Made by a program: the position numbers and the translations under genes. 64,000 nucleotides of DNA from Sulfitobacter sp. 20_GPM-1509m (GTDB taxonomy: Bacteria > Pseudomonadota > Alphaproteobacteria > Rhodobacterales > Rhodobacteraceae): contig NZ_JIBC01000005.1 in the NCBI RefSeq assembly GCF_000620505.1, positions 310,001 through 374,000 on the forward strand. Reading direction: 5' to 3'. The notes under the pieces are model-generated. The model saw nothing but the letters and a program-made list of their open reading frames with translations, made no database searches and was not told where the DNA came from. This document shows, one piece after another, positions 48,046 through 57,181 of this stretch (positions are counted from its first letter, which is position 1; each line of letters begins with the position of its first letter).

Positions 48046-49102
48046 CCGAAACGACCTGCGTGCCGCCGTCGGCGCGGGCCTGCTGACCGAGGCACAGGCC
48101 GCTTCGCTGCTGGCGCTGGCGCAAAGCCGGCGGGGCGCACGCGAAAGCCTGCCTGCGGGCGATGAACCGTTCGAGCTGTTCAAAGGCTTTAACGAGATTT
48201 TCATCGTCATCGGCCTGATCATCCTGTCGGCAGGCTGGGCGGCCGTGACCGGAATTTCGGTTGCGACGTCGCTGGGAGGTTTCCAGGGCAAGATCGTGCT
48301 GGCGGCCGTCGTTGGCGCGCTGGTCCTGTGGGGCATGTCGGAGTATTTCGTACGCCGCCGCCGCATGGTGGCCCCGGCAATTGCGCTGTCGATCCTGTGG
48401 GCGATGAATGCCACCGCGGGCCTCAGCGCGCAGCTGGCCGAACCGTTCATGATCGCACAGGCGGATTATTCCAGCTTGCTGCTGCCCATCGGCCTGAGCA
48501 CGGCGGCAATTGCGATATACTGGCTGCGCTTCCGCGTGCCCTTTGCCATGGCGCTGATTGCGCTGGGTGTCTTTGCGCTGTCGCTGATGATGGGGGCGAT
48601 CCGCATGGGCACCCCCGCAAACGTCAGCGATTTCTTCTTGCTGTCGGCCAGCGGTCCCTTTGCGTGGATCACGCTGCTGGTGGGGCTGGTGGTGTTCGCA
48701 GTCGCCATGTTCTTTGACATGAGCGACCCGCACCGCGTCACCCGCCGGTCGGCCCAGGGGTTCTGGCTGCACGTTGTGGCCGCGCCCGCGCTGGTCAACA
48801 CCATCGCGCTGAGCCTGCTGGAAAGCGGGACGGGCAATGCGCACCTGATGCTGCTGGCGGTTCTGCTGCTCTTCGCCATCGTGGCCATCGTGATCGACCG
48901 CCGGTCCTTTCTGATTGCCGCCATCGTCTACAGCGTCACGCTGGCGGGCACGGTGTTTGGCGGCGACGGAGCCGCAACAACCGTGCTGGTTCTGGGCGTC
49001 TTTCTTGTGACTCTCGGTGCATTCTGGACACAGATCCGCGCTGCACTTCTTTCACCACTCTCAGGGGTGCTGCCGCTTGACCGGCTGCCACCCTCACACT
49101 GA
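48032..49102 (+). CDS. multi-pass membrane protein between hslV and hslU
   Basis: The 356-residue protein has a short soluble N-terminus ([26 protein letters not shown], reminiscent of DUF2157 proteins) and about nine or ten membrane helices from residue 50 to 345. The start at 48032 overlaps the end of hslV by 14 bases, and hslU begins 13 bases after its stop, so it is translated in the middle of the protease operon. The hslV and hslU genes are adjacent in most bacteria. No catalytic motif is visible and I do not recognise a function; a link to membrane-protein quality control is speculation from position. Confidence 0.65.
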   Translation: MTEFDRNDLRAAVGAGLLTEAQAASLLALAQSRRGARESLPAGDEPFELFKGFNEIFIVIGLIILSAGWAAVTGISVATSLGGFQGKIVLAAVVGALVLWGMSEYFVRRRRMVAPAIALSILWAMNATAGLSAQLAEPFMIAQADYSSLLLPIGLSTAAIAIYWLRFRVPFAMALIALGVFALSLMMGAIRMGTPANVSDFFLLSASGPFAWITLLVGLVVFAVAMFFDMSDPHRVTRRSAQGFWLHVVAAPALVNTIALSLLESGTGNAHLMLLAVLLLFAIVAIVIDRRSFLIAAIVYSVTLAGTVFGGDGAATTVLVLGVFLVTLGAFWTQIRAALLSPLSGVLPLDRLPPSH

Positions 49103-49115
49103 TACGGGAAATCTC

Positions 49116-50420
49116 ATGACCGATCTTACCCCCCGCGAAATCGTCTCTGAACTCGACCGGTTCATCATCGGCCAGAACGACGCCAAGCGCGCCGTGGCTG
49201 TTGCCCTGCGCAACCGCTGGCGGCGCAAGCAACTGGCGGACGATCTGCGCGATGAAGTCTATCCAAAGAACATCCTGATGATCGGGCCCACCGGCGTCGG
49301 CAAGACCGAGATCAGCCGCCGTCTGGCGAAACTGGCCCGCGCGCCGTTCCTGAAGGTCGAGGCGACCAAGTTCACCGAAGTCGGCTATGTCGGCCGCGAC
49401 GTGGAGCAGATCATCCGCGATCTGGTGGATTCAGCCATCGTCATGACCCGCGAACACATGCGCGACGACGTCAAGGCCAAGGCCCGCGCCGCCGCCGAGG
49501 AACGTGTGATCGACGCCATTGCCGGCACCGATGCCCGCGACGGCACCCGCGAGATGTTCCGCAAAAAGCTGAAGTCGGGCGAGCTGGACGACACCGTGAT
49601 CGAGCTTGAGGTGGCGGACACCTCGAACCCCTTTGGCGGCATGGACATTCCCGGCCAGCCCGGCGGGGCCAGCATGATCAATCTGGGCGATATTTTCGGC
49701 AAGGCTATGGGCGGGCGCACGGTGCGCAAGAAACTGACAGTCGCGCAAAGCTATGACGTGCTGATCGGTGAAGAGGCCGACAAGCTGCTGGACGACGAAA
49801 CCGTGAACAAGGCCGCGGTGGCATCGGTGGAAAACAGCGGCATCGTGTTCCTGGACGAGATCGACAAGGTCTGTGCCCGCTCTGACGCGCGCGGCGCCGA
49901 CGTCAGCCGCGAAGGCGTGCAGCGCGACCTGTTGCCGCTGATCGAGGGCACCACTGTCAGCACCAAGCACGGGCCGGTGAAAACCGACCACATCCTGTTC
50001 ATCGCCTCGGGTGCGTTCCACGTGTCGAAGCCGTCGGACCTGTTGCCGGAATTGCAGGGCCGTCTGCCGATCCGGGTGGAATTGCGCGCGCTGACCGAAA
50101 ACGATTTCGTCCGCATCCTGACCGAAACCGACAACGCCCTGACACGTCAGTACACCGCGCTGATGGGCACCGAGGATTTGACCGTCAGCTTTACCGAGGA
50201 CGGCATCAAGGCGCTGGCCAAGATCGCCGCCGAGGTGAACGCGTCGGTCGAAAACATCGGTGCGCGTCGGCTGTATACCGTACTGGAGCGTGTGTTCGAG
50301 GAGCTGTCGTTCACGGCCCCCGACCGTGCCGGCGAGCAGGTGGTCGTGAACGCTGAATTCGTGGACAAGAACCTGGGCGAGCTCATGGCCTCGCCCGACA
50401 TCAGCCGTTACGTGTTGTAA
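49116..50420 (+). CDS. hslU: ATP-dependent protease ATPase subunit HslU
   Basis: The 434-residue AAA+ unfoldase starts [24 protein letters not shown] and has Walker [18 protein letters not shown], the I-domain in the middle (about 110-230), Walker [15 protein letters not shown] and the C-terminal tail ending DISRYVL that inserts into HslV. It unfolds substrates and feeds them to HslV. Length is normal. It is followed by a strong hairpin rather than a clean terminator before the lipoprotein gene. Confidence 0.97.
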   Translation: MTDLTPREIVSELDRFIIGQNDAKRAVAVALRNRWRRKQLADDLRDEVYPKNILMIGPTGVGKTEISRRLAKLARAPFLKVEATKFTEVGYVGRDVEQIIRDLVDSAIVMTREHMRDDVKAKARAAAEERVIDAIAGTDARDGTREMFRKKLKSGELDDTVIELEVADTSNPFGGMDIPGQPGGASMINLGDIFGKAMGGRTVRKKLTVAQSYDVLIGEEADKLLDDETVNKAAVASVENSGIVFLDEIDKVCARSDARGADVSREGVQRDLLPLIEGTTVSTKHGPVKTDHILFIASGAFHVSKPSDLLPELQGRLPIRVELRALTENDFVRILTETDNALTRQYTALMGTEDLTVSFTEDGIKALAKIAAEVNASVENIGARRLYTVLERVFEELSFTAPDRAGEQVVVNAEFVDKNLGELMASPDISRYVL

Positions 50421-50439
50421 CCCTGTGATTGCAGCCCTT

Positions 50440-50482
50440 CCCACCCTTTTGGTTTCCGCCTAGGCTGAGCCAAAGGGGTGGG
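50440..50482 (+). promoter_or_regulatory. 13-bp hairpin over the ribosome-binding site of the lipoprotein hydrolase
   Basis: CCCACCCTTTTGG (50440-50452) pairs with CCAAAGGGGTGGG (50470-50482) over 13 bp with one G-T wobble. The 17-base loop holds the palindrome GCCTAGGC. The right arm contains the AAAGGGG Shine-Dalgarno sequence of the gene starting at 50489. It could block translation, or end hslU transcription, though no T-run follows. Confidence 0.55.
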
Positions 50483-50488
50483 TGTCGG

Positions 50489-51589
50489 GTGCTGCGTTTT
50501 CTGATCATTTCCGTTTTTCTGCTGTCCGCCTGCGCGGACCGTGTCGCGTCGCCGGTGGTGCCTGCCGCGCTGGACATTGGGACCATTCGCAGCGTCTTTG
50601 TCGGCACGACACGCGCGGAATATCCGCCCGGCACATTCAGCATCGGGCGGTCTCCGAACCTCAGCCTGCTTCAGGTCAAAGTGTCGATACCACCCGATCA
50701 CAAATTTGGCGAAATCTCGGACGGGCAGAACAATCCAGACCCTGAGCGTGATTTCGTTCTTGCCCAACGCAACAACTTTGCGACGCCCGATGCCTTTCGC
50801 AATGCGCTGAACATCGAGATTGAAAAGAAGAATGCGCCGGGGCGTGATGTGACGGTGTTTGTCCACGGCTTCAACAACAGCTTTGCCGACGGGGTGTTCC
50901 GTGTCGCGCAAATGGCCAATGACCTGAAGCTGCCGGGGTCTTTCGTGTCCTATGCCTGGCCCAGCCGGGGCAATCCGTTGGGGTATCAATACGACTCTGA
51001 CAGCGCCCTGTTTGCCCGCGACGGTCTGCAAGAGTTGCTGTACAATGTTCAGGGCGCCGGCACCGATCAGATCGTCCTGGTGGCCCACTCGATGGGCGGC
51101 GCGCTGTTGATGGAAACGCTGCGCCAGATTGAAATTGCACGGCCTGGCTGGACTTCGGAACACATTGCGGGGGTCGTTTTGATGTCACCCGATCTGAACG
51201 TAGATGTGTTCCGGTCGCAGGTGCGCAGCTTTAAAAAACTGCCGCAGCCGTTCCTCATTTTTGTCTCGAAACGCGACATTGTCTTGAAACTGTCCGCCCG
51301 GATGCGTGGCGAAGCGTCTCAGCTGGGCAATATCAGCTCTGCCGCCGATCTGGATGATATGCCGGTGCAGGTGATTGATGTCAGCGCCTTTCAGGATCGC
51401 AGAAGCGGTGACCACTTTGTCGCTGCGGGATCGCCTGCGCTGGGTGCGCTTTTGTCCAACCTTGCAAAACTGGACGATGGGTTCGTCCGTGGACGCAGCG
51501 GCGGCGGTATTTCGTTGCCCGGCACGCGACGTGTGTATGGCGACGCAACGGAACTGACGGTGCGCGCGCCGGTGGCCCGGGACAGATAA
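50489..51589 (+). CDS. alpha/beta-hydrolase lipoprotein (DUF900 family)
   Basis: The 366-residue protein begins with a lipoprotein signal (RFLIISVFLLSAC, lipobox LSAC with Cys14) and is therefore probably anchored in a membrane facing the periplasm. The hydrolase core has VTVFVHGFNNSFADGVFRVAQ, the nucleophile elbow LVAHSMGGALLMETL and a late histidine (SGDHFVAAG), which fits DUF900 serine hydrolases. The substrate is unknown. The start is GTG at 50489, chosen because it gives the signal peptide directly and has AAAGGGG upstream. That site is held in a 13-bp hairpin. Confidence 0.8.
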   Translation: MLRFLIISVFLLSACADRVASPVVPAALDIGTIRSVFVGTTRAEYPPGTFSIGRSPNLSLLQVKVSIPPDHKFGEISDGQNNPDPERDFVLAQRNNFATPDAFRNALNIEIEKKNAPGRDVTVFVHGFNNSFADGVFRVAQMANDLKLPGSFVSYAWPSRGNPLGYQYDSDSALFARDGLQELLYNVQGAGTDQIVLVAHSMGGALLMETLRQIEIARPGWTSEHIAGVVLMSPDLNVDVFRSQVRSFKKLPQPFLIFVSKRDIVLKLSARMRGEASQLGNISSAADLDDMPVQVIDVSAFQDRRSGDHFVAAGSPALGALLSNLAKLDDGFVRGRSGGGISLPGTRRVYGDATELTVRAPVARDR

Positions 51590-51622
51590 GGTCTGGCGGG
51601 CCAACTTGGCGTTGAACGCGAC

Positions 51623-52213
51623 CTAACGCCGTTTCCGCAGATAGACGTAATATGCACCCGTGCCGCCGTGGCGGATGTTGGCGGGGGTGATCTGCAACAC
51701 CGCTTGCGACAGCGGGGCCATCGTCAACCATTGCGGCACCTGATGACGCAGGACGCCAAAGCGCACAGGGATCGGGCCGCCCTCGTCGCGGGCCTTGCCC
51801 TTGCCGGTGATCACCAGCACCAGCCGCCGGCCTGAAGCCTGCGACGACAGGATAAACCGCGTCAGCGCCGGATGGGCATGATCCAGCGTCATGCCATGCA
51901 GGTCGATCCGCGCTTCGGGCTTCAGCTTGCCGCGCCGCATCTGGTCGAACGCCTTGCGGTCCATCTGAACCTGCGCATTCGAAAGACGTTCCGCCACCGG
52001 GCGCAGCACATCACGGGTGATCGCTGGCTGGCCCTTTGCGGCAGCCGGTTTGGGCAATGTTTCGAAACGGGGGACCACGCGCGGTTTTGGGGGATCGACC
52101 CGTGTAACCTCAAGCGCCTGTTTCATCGCGGCCCCGGCGTCCAGCCTCTCGGCCTTTTCCGTCACCTTGCGCCACAGCTCAAGCTCGTCCGGTCGCAACC
52201 GCCGCCGGGTCAT
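51623..52213 (-). CDS. Smr-domain protein
   Basis: The 196-residue protein has a charged N-terminal region and a C-terminal Smr (small MutS-related) domain with ARIDLHGMTLDHAHPALTRFI, LVLVITGKGKARDEGGPIP and HGGTGAYYVYLRKRR. The LDLHG- and HGxG-like motifs are the ones used for nuclease activity in Smr proteins, which act on DNA or on mRNA in ribosome rescue. Its ATG overlaps the mltA stop (ATGA), so it is third in the tim44-like-mltA-smr operon. Confidence 0.85.
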   Translation of the reverse strand: MTRRRLRPDELELWRKVTEKAERLDAGAAMKQALEVTRVDPPKPRVVPRFETLPKPAAAKGQPAITRDVLRPVAERLSNAQVQMDRKAFDQMRRGKLKPEARIDLHGMTLDHAHPALTRFILSSQASGRRLVLVITGKGKARDEGGPIPVRFGVLRHQVPQWLTMAPLSQAVLQITPANIRHGGTGAYYVYLRKRR

Positions 52214-53247
52214 ATCGCGCTTTCCGGCAGAAGGGCATAGGCGCGCTGGATCGGCAGCAACACATACATCCGCCCCGGATCACGCAGCCTGCCCGCTGCA
52301 CGCCCCGCCGCGTCGCCGGTGCCAAAGAACACGTCGGCGCGCTGTGCACCCTTGATCGCGGATCCGGTGTCCTGTGCGATCATCAGGCGGCGCAGGGGTT
52401 TCTCTCCGTCCTTTTCAATCCACACCGGCGCGCCCAGCGGGACAAAGGACGGATCGACAGCAATCGACCGCATCGTGGTAATCGACCGGTTCATCGCGCC
52501 CAGTGGGCCACGGTCCGCGGGAACTTCGCTGACCTCGCGAAAGAACACGTAGGACGGATTGTGATAAAGCAATTCGCGCCCGTCGTCAGGATTGCGGCGC
52601 ACCCAATTCTTGATGACATCGGCGCTGACCTGATGGGCATCATATGTACCGCGCCGCACCAGCTCTGCCCCGATCGAGCGATAATCCTGACCGTTCGACC
52701 CCTCGTAACCGACCCGCAGGAATGTGCCATCGGGCAGGCGAATACGGCCAGAACCCTGAATTTGCAGAAAGAACAGTTCGACCGGATCATCGACCCATGC
52801 AATCTCGAGCCCGCGCCCCGACAGGATTTCGCCGTCTAGAATGTCACGACGGCTGAGCCACGGGCGCGTCACCCGCGCCTCGGGTGGCATGGCGTAGACA
52901 GGATAGCGAAAGCGTGGGGTGGGGGTGCGTGATCCGTCAAGCTCGGGTTCGAAATACCCGGTGAACAGACCATCATTGCCGTCTTCGATCAGCACGGGCC
53001 GAAACAGCAGCTCAAAGAACGTGCGCGGCTCGGGGTTCTGTGCGGCAAAGGCGCACAGGGCGCGCCAGTCCGGTTCGTTCAGATCCTGACAGGTGTTACG
53101 GAAGGTGGCGAGAGCGGCGGCATGGTCGTCATTGGCCCAGCCGTCAAGCTGGTCAAAGCCTGTTACCTTCACCCGTGTCTCGGACTGAACAGGCTGTGTC
53201 ATCGCCGCCCCCAAAAGGATCGCGGCGACAACACGCCGCCAGATCAC
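52210..53247 (-). CDS. mltA: membrane-bound lytic murein transglycosylase A
   Basis: The 345-residue protein has an N-terminal signal (about 1-22, IWRRVVAAILLGAAMTQPVQS) without a lipobox cysteine, then the MltA barrel with LFTGYFEPELDGS, FLQIQGSGRI, GYEGSNGQDYRSIG and the 3D domain MIAQDTGSAIKGAQRADVFFGTG with the catalytic aspartate. It cleaves peptidoglycan to anhydro-muropeptides. The GTG at 53247 overlaps the stop of the preceding gene (GTGA), which decides the start over a TTG eight codons upstream. Recycling genes amgK/murU occur elsewhere in the window. Confidence 0.9.
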   Translation of the reverse strand: MIWRRVVAAILLGAAMTQPVQSETRVKVTGFDQLDGWANDDHAAALATFRNTCQDLNEPDWRALCAFAAQNPEPRTFFELLFRPVLIEDGNDGLFTGYFEPELDGSRTPTPRFRYPVYAMPPEARVTRPWLSRRDILDGEILSGRGLEIAWVDDPVELFFLQIQGSGRIRLPDGTFLRVGYEGSNGQDYRSIGAELVRRGTYDAHQVSADVIKNWVRRNPDDGRELLYHNPSYVFFREVSEVPADRGPLGAMNRSITTMRSIAVDPSFVPLGAPVWIEKDGEKPLRRLMIAQDTGSAIKGAQRADVFFGTGDAAGRAAGRLRDPGRMYVLLPIQRAYALLPESAI

Positions 53248-53900
53248 GCGTCTGTGGAAACCAGAAACCAATTTGGATCATCCGAACCCATTGTCCGCGC
53301 AAAGGCCCAGGTGTCCTTTTGGCGTTTGATTTCGGTTGTGCTGCCTTCCACGATATCCCCGCCTTTGTCGCGTACGGCAGAGGTCAGTTCGGCAACAAAG
53401 CGAAGGGTCAGTTCAGCCTCGTTGGTGTTGGCGTCAAAGGTGGCATCGGTCAATTTAATCTCGCTGACGCCGATAAAGTTCACATCAATGGTCAGCCCCT
53501 GATCCTCGCGTGCGGCCACGCCATCGACAAAGCTTTCATAGACCTCTTCCGACAGGAACGGCTGGATCTGTCCCAGCTCGCCCTTGTCATAGGCCAGGAT
53601 AATCATCTCGTATGCTCCGCGTGCGCCGCCCAGGAAATCGGAGACGTTGAACGACGGCTCGACGCGCTTCATCGCGGCCAGCGCCTTGGCCGCTTCGCTG
53701 TCTTCGGGAACGTGGTCGGTGATGTCCAGATCGGGGCCGCCTTCGATCACTTCGAATTCGGGACGCATGGCACCTGTTTGTTCTTTGGTCACGGGCGGCT
53801 TTTCAAAGCCTTCGCGCGTGCCCAGAACGCTTTTCAGGCGCAGGATCAGGAAAATGGCGATGCCAGCCAGAACCAACAGTTGGATTAGGGGCGCTTGCAT
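53244..53900 (-). CDS. Tim44/TimA-like inner-membrane protein
   Basis: The 218-residue protein has an N-terminal membrane helix (about 5-21, IQLLVLAGIAIFLILRL), an acidic linker and a C-terminal Tim44-like domain (about 85-215: FLGGARGAYEMIILAYDKGELGQIQPFLS). It is related to the mitochondrial import motor scaffold Tim44; the bacterial form, sometimes called TimA, is an inner-membrane protein of unsettled role. AAAGAGG sets the start at 53900. It is divergent from fxsA and first in an operon with mltA and smr, close to secB. Confidence 0.88.
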   Translation of the reverse strand: MQAPLIQLLVLAGIAIFLILRLKSVLGTREGFEKPPVTKEQTGAMRPEFEVIEGGPDLDITDHVPEDSEAAKALAAMKRVEPSFNVSDFLGGARGAYEMIILAYDKGELGQIQPFLSEEVYESFVDGVAAREDQGLTIDVNFIGVSEIKLTDATFDANTNEAELTLRFVAELTSAVRDKGGDIVEGSTTEIKRQKDTWAFARTMGSDDPNWFLVSTDA

Positions 53901-54006
53901 TGAAAAAACCTCTTTCAGGCGGAAAAGTGGTAACCCGCGGTGTTGGTTATTATGTAGGGGCTGGGGCGCACCAAGTCCACCGCGCCCACAGGAAAGGATC
54001 GTTTGT

Positions 54007-54486
54007 ATGTGGTTGTTTTTGGCATTTCTCGCTGTGCCATTGATCGAGATTACACTTTTTATCCAGATCGGTGGTGCCATCGGGCTGGGATGGACGCTGT
54101 TCATCGTCATCACCACGGCGATATTGGGCACTTACCTGATGCGTCAGCAGGGGTTGCGGACAATTGAAAAGCTGCGGTCGTCGATGAACGAGCTGACCGA
54201 TCCGACCGAACCGCTGGTGCACGGGGCGATGATCCTGTTTGCAGGCGCGTTGTTGCTGACGCCCGGGTTTTTCACCGACACGATCGGGCTGACGCTGATG
54301 ATCCCGCAGGTGCGGTCGTGGATGTTCCAGACCATGCGCAGCCGGATCAACGTGGCCGGTTTCGCAGCGAACGGGCAGGGACCACAACGCCACCCGCACC
54401 GTCCCGATGTCATCGACGCCGACTATCAGGACGTAACGCCGCAGGCGGACGAACATCAGGGCCCCTCGGGCTGGACCAAGCCGTAA
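54007..54486 (+). CDS. fxsA: FxsA family membrane protein
   Basis: The 159-residue protein has FxsA's opening, FLAVPLIEITLFIQIGGAIG, a second helix and TYLMRQQGLRTIEKL, then GAMILFAGALLLTPGFFTDTIG and a polar tail rich in His, Pro and Asp. E. coli FxsA relieves F-plasmid exclusion of phage T7 when overproduced; its normal job is unknown. GGAAAGGA precedes the ATG at 54007. It lies 68 bases before secB on the same strand. Confidence 0.85.
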   Translation: MWLFLAFLAVPLIEITLFIQIGGAIGLGWTLFIVITTAILGTYLMRQQGLRTIEKLRSSMNELTDPTEPLVHGAMILFAGALLLTPGFFTDTIGLTLMIPQVRSWMFQTMRSRINVAGFAANGQGPQRHPHRPDVIDADYQDVTPQADEHQGPSGWTKP

Positions 54487-54513
54487 GGCATGGCATTGAG
54501 CAGGTGACCCCAA

Positions 54514-54546
54514 CCTGTTAAAGCGGAAAAAACGCATTTCAACAGG
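54514..54546 (+). promoter_or_regulatory. nested inverted repeat over the secB ribosome-binding site
   Basis: CCTGTT (54514-54519) and AACAGG (54541-54546) pair around an inner GCG/CGC pair. The right arm carries AACAGGAG, the secB Shine-Dalgarno sequence. The stem is short, so this is a weak call. Confidence 0.3.
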
Positions 54547-54554
54547 AGACTTCA

Positions 54555-55046
54555 ATGGCTGAAACCGACGGTCAGGCACCACAGCAACAGGCGCAACCGC
54601 AGATGCGCATTCTGGGCCAGTTCATTCGCGACGTTTCGTTCGAAAACATCATGGCACAGAAAGGCGCACCGCAGGATGTGCAGCCCGATGTGCAGGTTCA
54701 GGTCAACCTGGACGCCAAGAAGCGCACTGCCGACAACCAGTATGAATCGGCGATCAAGCTGAACGTGACATCCAAGGCCAAGGGCGGCGACAGCACGCTG
54801 TTCGTTCTGGAAATCGATTATGTCGGCATTTTCCACATCGAAAACGTACCCGAAGACCAGATGCACCCGTTTCTGCTGATCGAATGCCCGCGCATGATCT
54901 TCCCGTTCCTGCGCCGCGTAGTCAGCGACATCACCCGCGACGGTGGCTTCCCGCCGCTGAACCTGGAAAACATTGATTTCATTGCCATGTACCGCAACGA
55001 AATCGCACGTCGCCAGGCGGAAAACCCGCCCAAGGCCGACGCGTAA
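54555..55046 (+). CDS. secB: protein-export chaperone SecB
   Basis: The 163-residue protein matches SecB: MRILGQFIRDVSFENIMAQKG, VQVNLDAKKRT, EIDYVGIFHIENV and LLIECPRMIFPFLRRVVSDI-TRDGGFPPLNLENIDF (shown in two parts). It forms a tetramer that keeps exported proteins unfolded and passes them to SecA. Length is normal. AGGAG precedes the ATG. It is convergent with dnaQ, with a hairpin between the two stops. Confidence 0.95.
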   Translation: MAETDGQAPQQQAQPQMRILGQFIRDVSFENIMAQKGAPQDVQPDVQVQVNLDAKKRTADNQYESAIKLNVTSKAKGGDSTLFVLEIDYVGIFHIENVPEDQMHPFLLIECPRMIFPFLRRVVSDITRDGGFPPLNLENIDFIAMYRNEIARRQAENPPKADA

Positions 55047-55056
55047 GTTAACGGAT

Positions 55057-55083
55057 GCTGAGGGCCGTCAACCGGCCTTCAGC
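55057..55083. terminator. hairpin between secB and dnaQ stops
   Basis: CTGAGGGCCG (55058-55067) and CGGCCTTCAG (55073-55082) form a 10-bp stem with one wobble around TCAAC. It covers the dnaQ stop (55079-55081) and lies 12 bases past the secB stop. Confidence 0.6.
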
Positions 55084-55765
55084 CTTTCGCCCACAGGGCC
55101 GCATCGCCCATTTTCTCGACGAATGCGGCGTGGGCCTGCGCTTCTTCATCTGTAATACGTGACGCAAGCGGCGTTGGCCGTGGTCTGGGTGTCCAGTCGG
55201 GCAGGTCGGTGTCCGACTTTTGCGATCCGGCCGTGGACAGTCCGAAGTCGGGTTGGCGGCCGCCGATCAGCTCAAGATACACCTCGGCCAGAATTTCACT
55301 GTCCAGCAGGGCGCCGTGCAGGGTTCGCGCGTCGTTGTTGATGCCAAAACGGCGACACAGCGCATCCAGCGATGCGGGCGAGCCGGGAAAGCGTTTGCGC
55401 GCAATCTCCAGCGTGTCGATGGCCCGGTCATAGGGAATCTCGGGCAGGTTCATCCATTTCAGTTCGGCATTCAGAAACTTCATGTCGAAGGCCGCGTTGT
55501 GGATCACCAGCTTGGCGTCGCCGATAAAGTCCAGGAACGCCTGACCAACGGCCGCGAACTTGGGTTTGTCCCGCAGGAAATCATCCCCCAACCCGTGCAC
55601 CTGAAATGCCTCGTCTGGCATGGAGCGTTCGGGGTTGATGTATTGGTGATAGGTCTTGCCTGTCGCCATATGCCCCATCAGCTCGACCGCGCCGATCTCG
55701 ACGATACGGTCGCCGCTGAACGGATCAAAGCCCGTGGTTTCGGTGTCCAGAACGATTTCACGCAT
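55079..55765 (-). CDS. dnaQ: DNA polymerase III epsilon subunit (proofreading exonuclease)
   Basis: The 228-residue DEDDh exonuclease has ExoI IVLDTETTGFDP (Asp7, Glu9), ExoII VIHNAAFDMKFLNAEL and ExoIII HGALLDSEILAEVYLEL with the catalytic histidine. It removes misincorporated bases during replication. The C-terminal tail presumably binds the polymerase alpha subunit. It overlaps coaE by eight bases and is last in the maf-aroE-coaE-dnaQ run, the standard alphaproteobacterial group beside the origin. Confidence 0.93.
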   Translation of the reverse strand: MREIVLDTETTGFDPFSGDRIVEIGAVELMGHMATGKTYHQYINPERSMPDEAFQVHGLGDDFLRDKPKFAAVGQAFLDFIGDAKLVIHNAAFDMKFLNAELKWMNLPEIPYDRAIDTLEIARKRFPGSPASLDALCRRFGINNDARTLHGALLDSEILAEVYLELIGGRQPDFGLSTAGSQKSDTDLPDWTPRPRPTPLASRITDEEAQAHAAFVEKMGDAALWAKG

Positions 55766-56351
55766 TGGATAAGCCTGCCTTGATGGTGTTTACGATGGCC
55801 TGAACCTGTGCGCGGGCGTGGTCCATCGTGTCGGTGATCACAACATAGTCGGACAGCGCGACCTTGTCATCGTTCGGCATTTGTTTTGCCTTGATCTGCT
55901 CGAACTGTTCCAGCGTCATGGTTCCGCGCGCCATCACCCGTTCTTGTTGCAGATCGGGCGGAATAGAGACACATACAACCGCGTCCATCCGCGCATTCCC
56001 GCCGGTTTCGAACAACAGCGGAATGTCGAACACCAGGATGTCGGCCTGCGCCGTGTCGATGAAGGCCTGCCGGTCCTGACCCACGAGCGGATGCACGATT
56101 TTCTCTATCCGCTCCAACAACGTCGGGTCCTCGGCGATCAGCGCGCGCAGGGACGGGCGCGATACCGTATCGTCGATCACCGCACGCGGTTCCAGCGCGC
56201 GCATCGGTTCCACCCCGATGCCGCCCTTGCCGTAAATCCGGTGCACGGCGGCATCGGCATCCCATACGGCACAGCCTGCTTCGGCGAACAATTGCGCCGT
56301 GGTCGATTTGCCCATGCCAATCGACCCTGTCAGCCCCAGACGAAAGCTCAT
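55758..56351 (-). CDS. coaE: dephospho-CoA kinase
   Basis: The 197-residue P-loop kinase performs the last step of coenzyme A synthesis, phosphorylating the 3'-hydroxyl of dephospho-CoA. It starts FRLGLTGSIGMGKSTTAQLFAE (Walker A GSIGMGKST) and has VWDADAAVHRIY, HPLVGQDRQAFID, DIPLLFETG and RVMARGTMTLEQFEQIKAKQMP, all typical. Its ATG overlaps the aroE stop by four bases and its end overlaps dnaQ. Confidence 0.95.
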   Translation of the reverse strand: MSFRLGLTGSIGMGKSTTAQLFAEAGCAVWDADAAVHRIYGKGGIGVEPMRALEPRAVIDDTVSRPSLRALIAEDPTLLERIEKIVHPLVGQDRQAFIDTAQADILVFDIPLLFETGGNARMDAVVCVSIPPDLQQERVMARGTMTLEQFEQIKAKQMPNDDKVALSDYVVITDTMDHARAQVQAIVNTIKAGLSNA

Positions 56352-57181
56352 CTCAGGGCTGCCGCGCGGGCTGCGCTGTCCACAACGGGACGCTGACCGA
56401 ACCAGCGCTCGAACCCCGGCACCGCCTGATGCAGCAGCATCCCCAGACCGTCGACCACCACACAGCCCTGCTCTTCGGCGGTTGCCAGAAACCTGGTTTT
56501 CAGCGGCGTATACACCAGGTCCGTCACCACCGTCCCGCGCCGCAGCCCGTCCAGAGGAATGCGCATCTCGGGCTTGCCGATCATCCCCAGCGACGAGGTG
56601 TTCACGGTCAGCACCGCATCGTCCAGCATGTTGCCGGCCTGAACCCAGTCATAGACCTGCACGCGGTTGCCAAAGTCGGAAGCCACACGGTCCGCCCGCA
56701 CACGGGTGCGGTTGGTCAGCATAATCTCGGGCACGCCTGCATCCAGCAGCGACGCCACCACGGCGCGCGATGCACCGCCCGCGCCGATGATGGCGGCGGG
56801 ACCGGATTGCGGCACCCAATTCGGCGCGCCGGCTTTCAGGTTTTCCAGAAACCCGTAACCGTCTGTATTGTCTGCCTGAATCTTGCCATCCTTGCGGAAG
56901 ATAATGGTGTTTGCCGCCCCGATAAGCGTGGCGCGATCGGTCACCATATCCGCGATCTTTAGCACTGCTTCCTTGTGGGGTATCGTGATGTTCACCCCCA
57001 CAAACCCCATCTGTGGCAGCGTGCGCAGCACCTTTTCCAGATCTTCGGGCTCAACATGCATCGGAATATAGTGCCCCTTCAGCCCCAGTGTTTTCAGCCA
57101 ATGATGCTGTAGCTGCGGTGATTTCGAATGAGCAATGGGGGCGCCGATCACGCCTGCCAAGGGTATCTTTGTCTGGGTCAC
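56348..57181 (-). CDS. aroE: shikimate dehydrogenase
   Basis: The 277-residue enzyme reduces 3-dehydroshikimate with NADPH in aromatic amino-acid synthesis. Motifs are GAPIAHSKSPQLQHHWL (substrate serines), VNITIPHKEAVL with the catalytic lysine, ANTIIFRKDG, NTDGYGFLENL with the catalytic aspartate, and the NADP loop IGAGGASRAVVASLLDAG. Length is usual. It overlaps maf upstream and coaE downstream by four bases each. Confidence 0.95.
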   Translation of the reverse strand: MTQTKIPLAGVIGAPIAHSKSPQLQHHWLKTLGLKGHYIPMHVEPEDLEKVLRTLPQMGFVGVNITIPHKEAVLKIADMVTDRATLIGAANTIIFRKDGKIQADNTDGYGFLENLKAGAPNWVPQSGPAAIIGAGGASRAVVASLLDAGVPEIMLTNRTRVRADRVASDFGNRVQVYDWVQAGNMLDDAVLTVNTSSLGMIGKPEMRIPLDGLRRGTVVTDLVYTPLKTRFLATAEEQGCVVVDGLGMLLHQAVPGFERWFGQRPVVDSAARAAALR

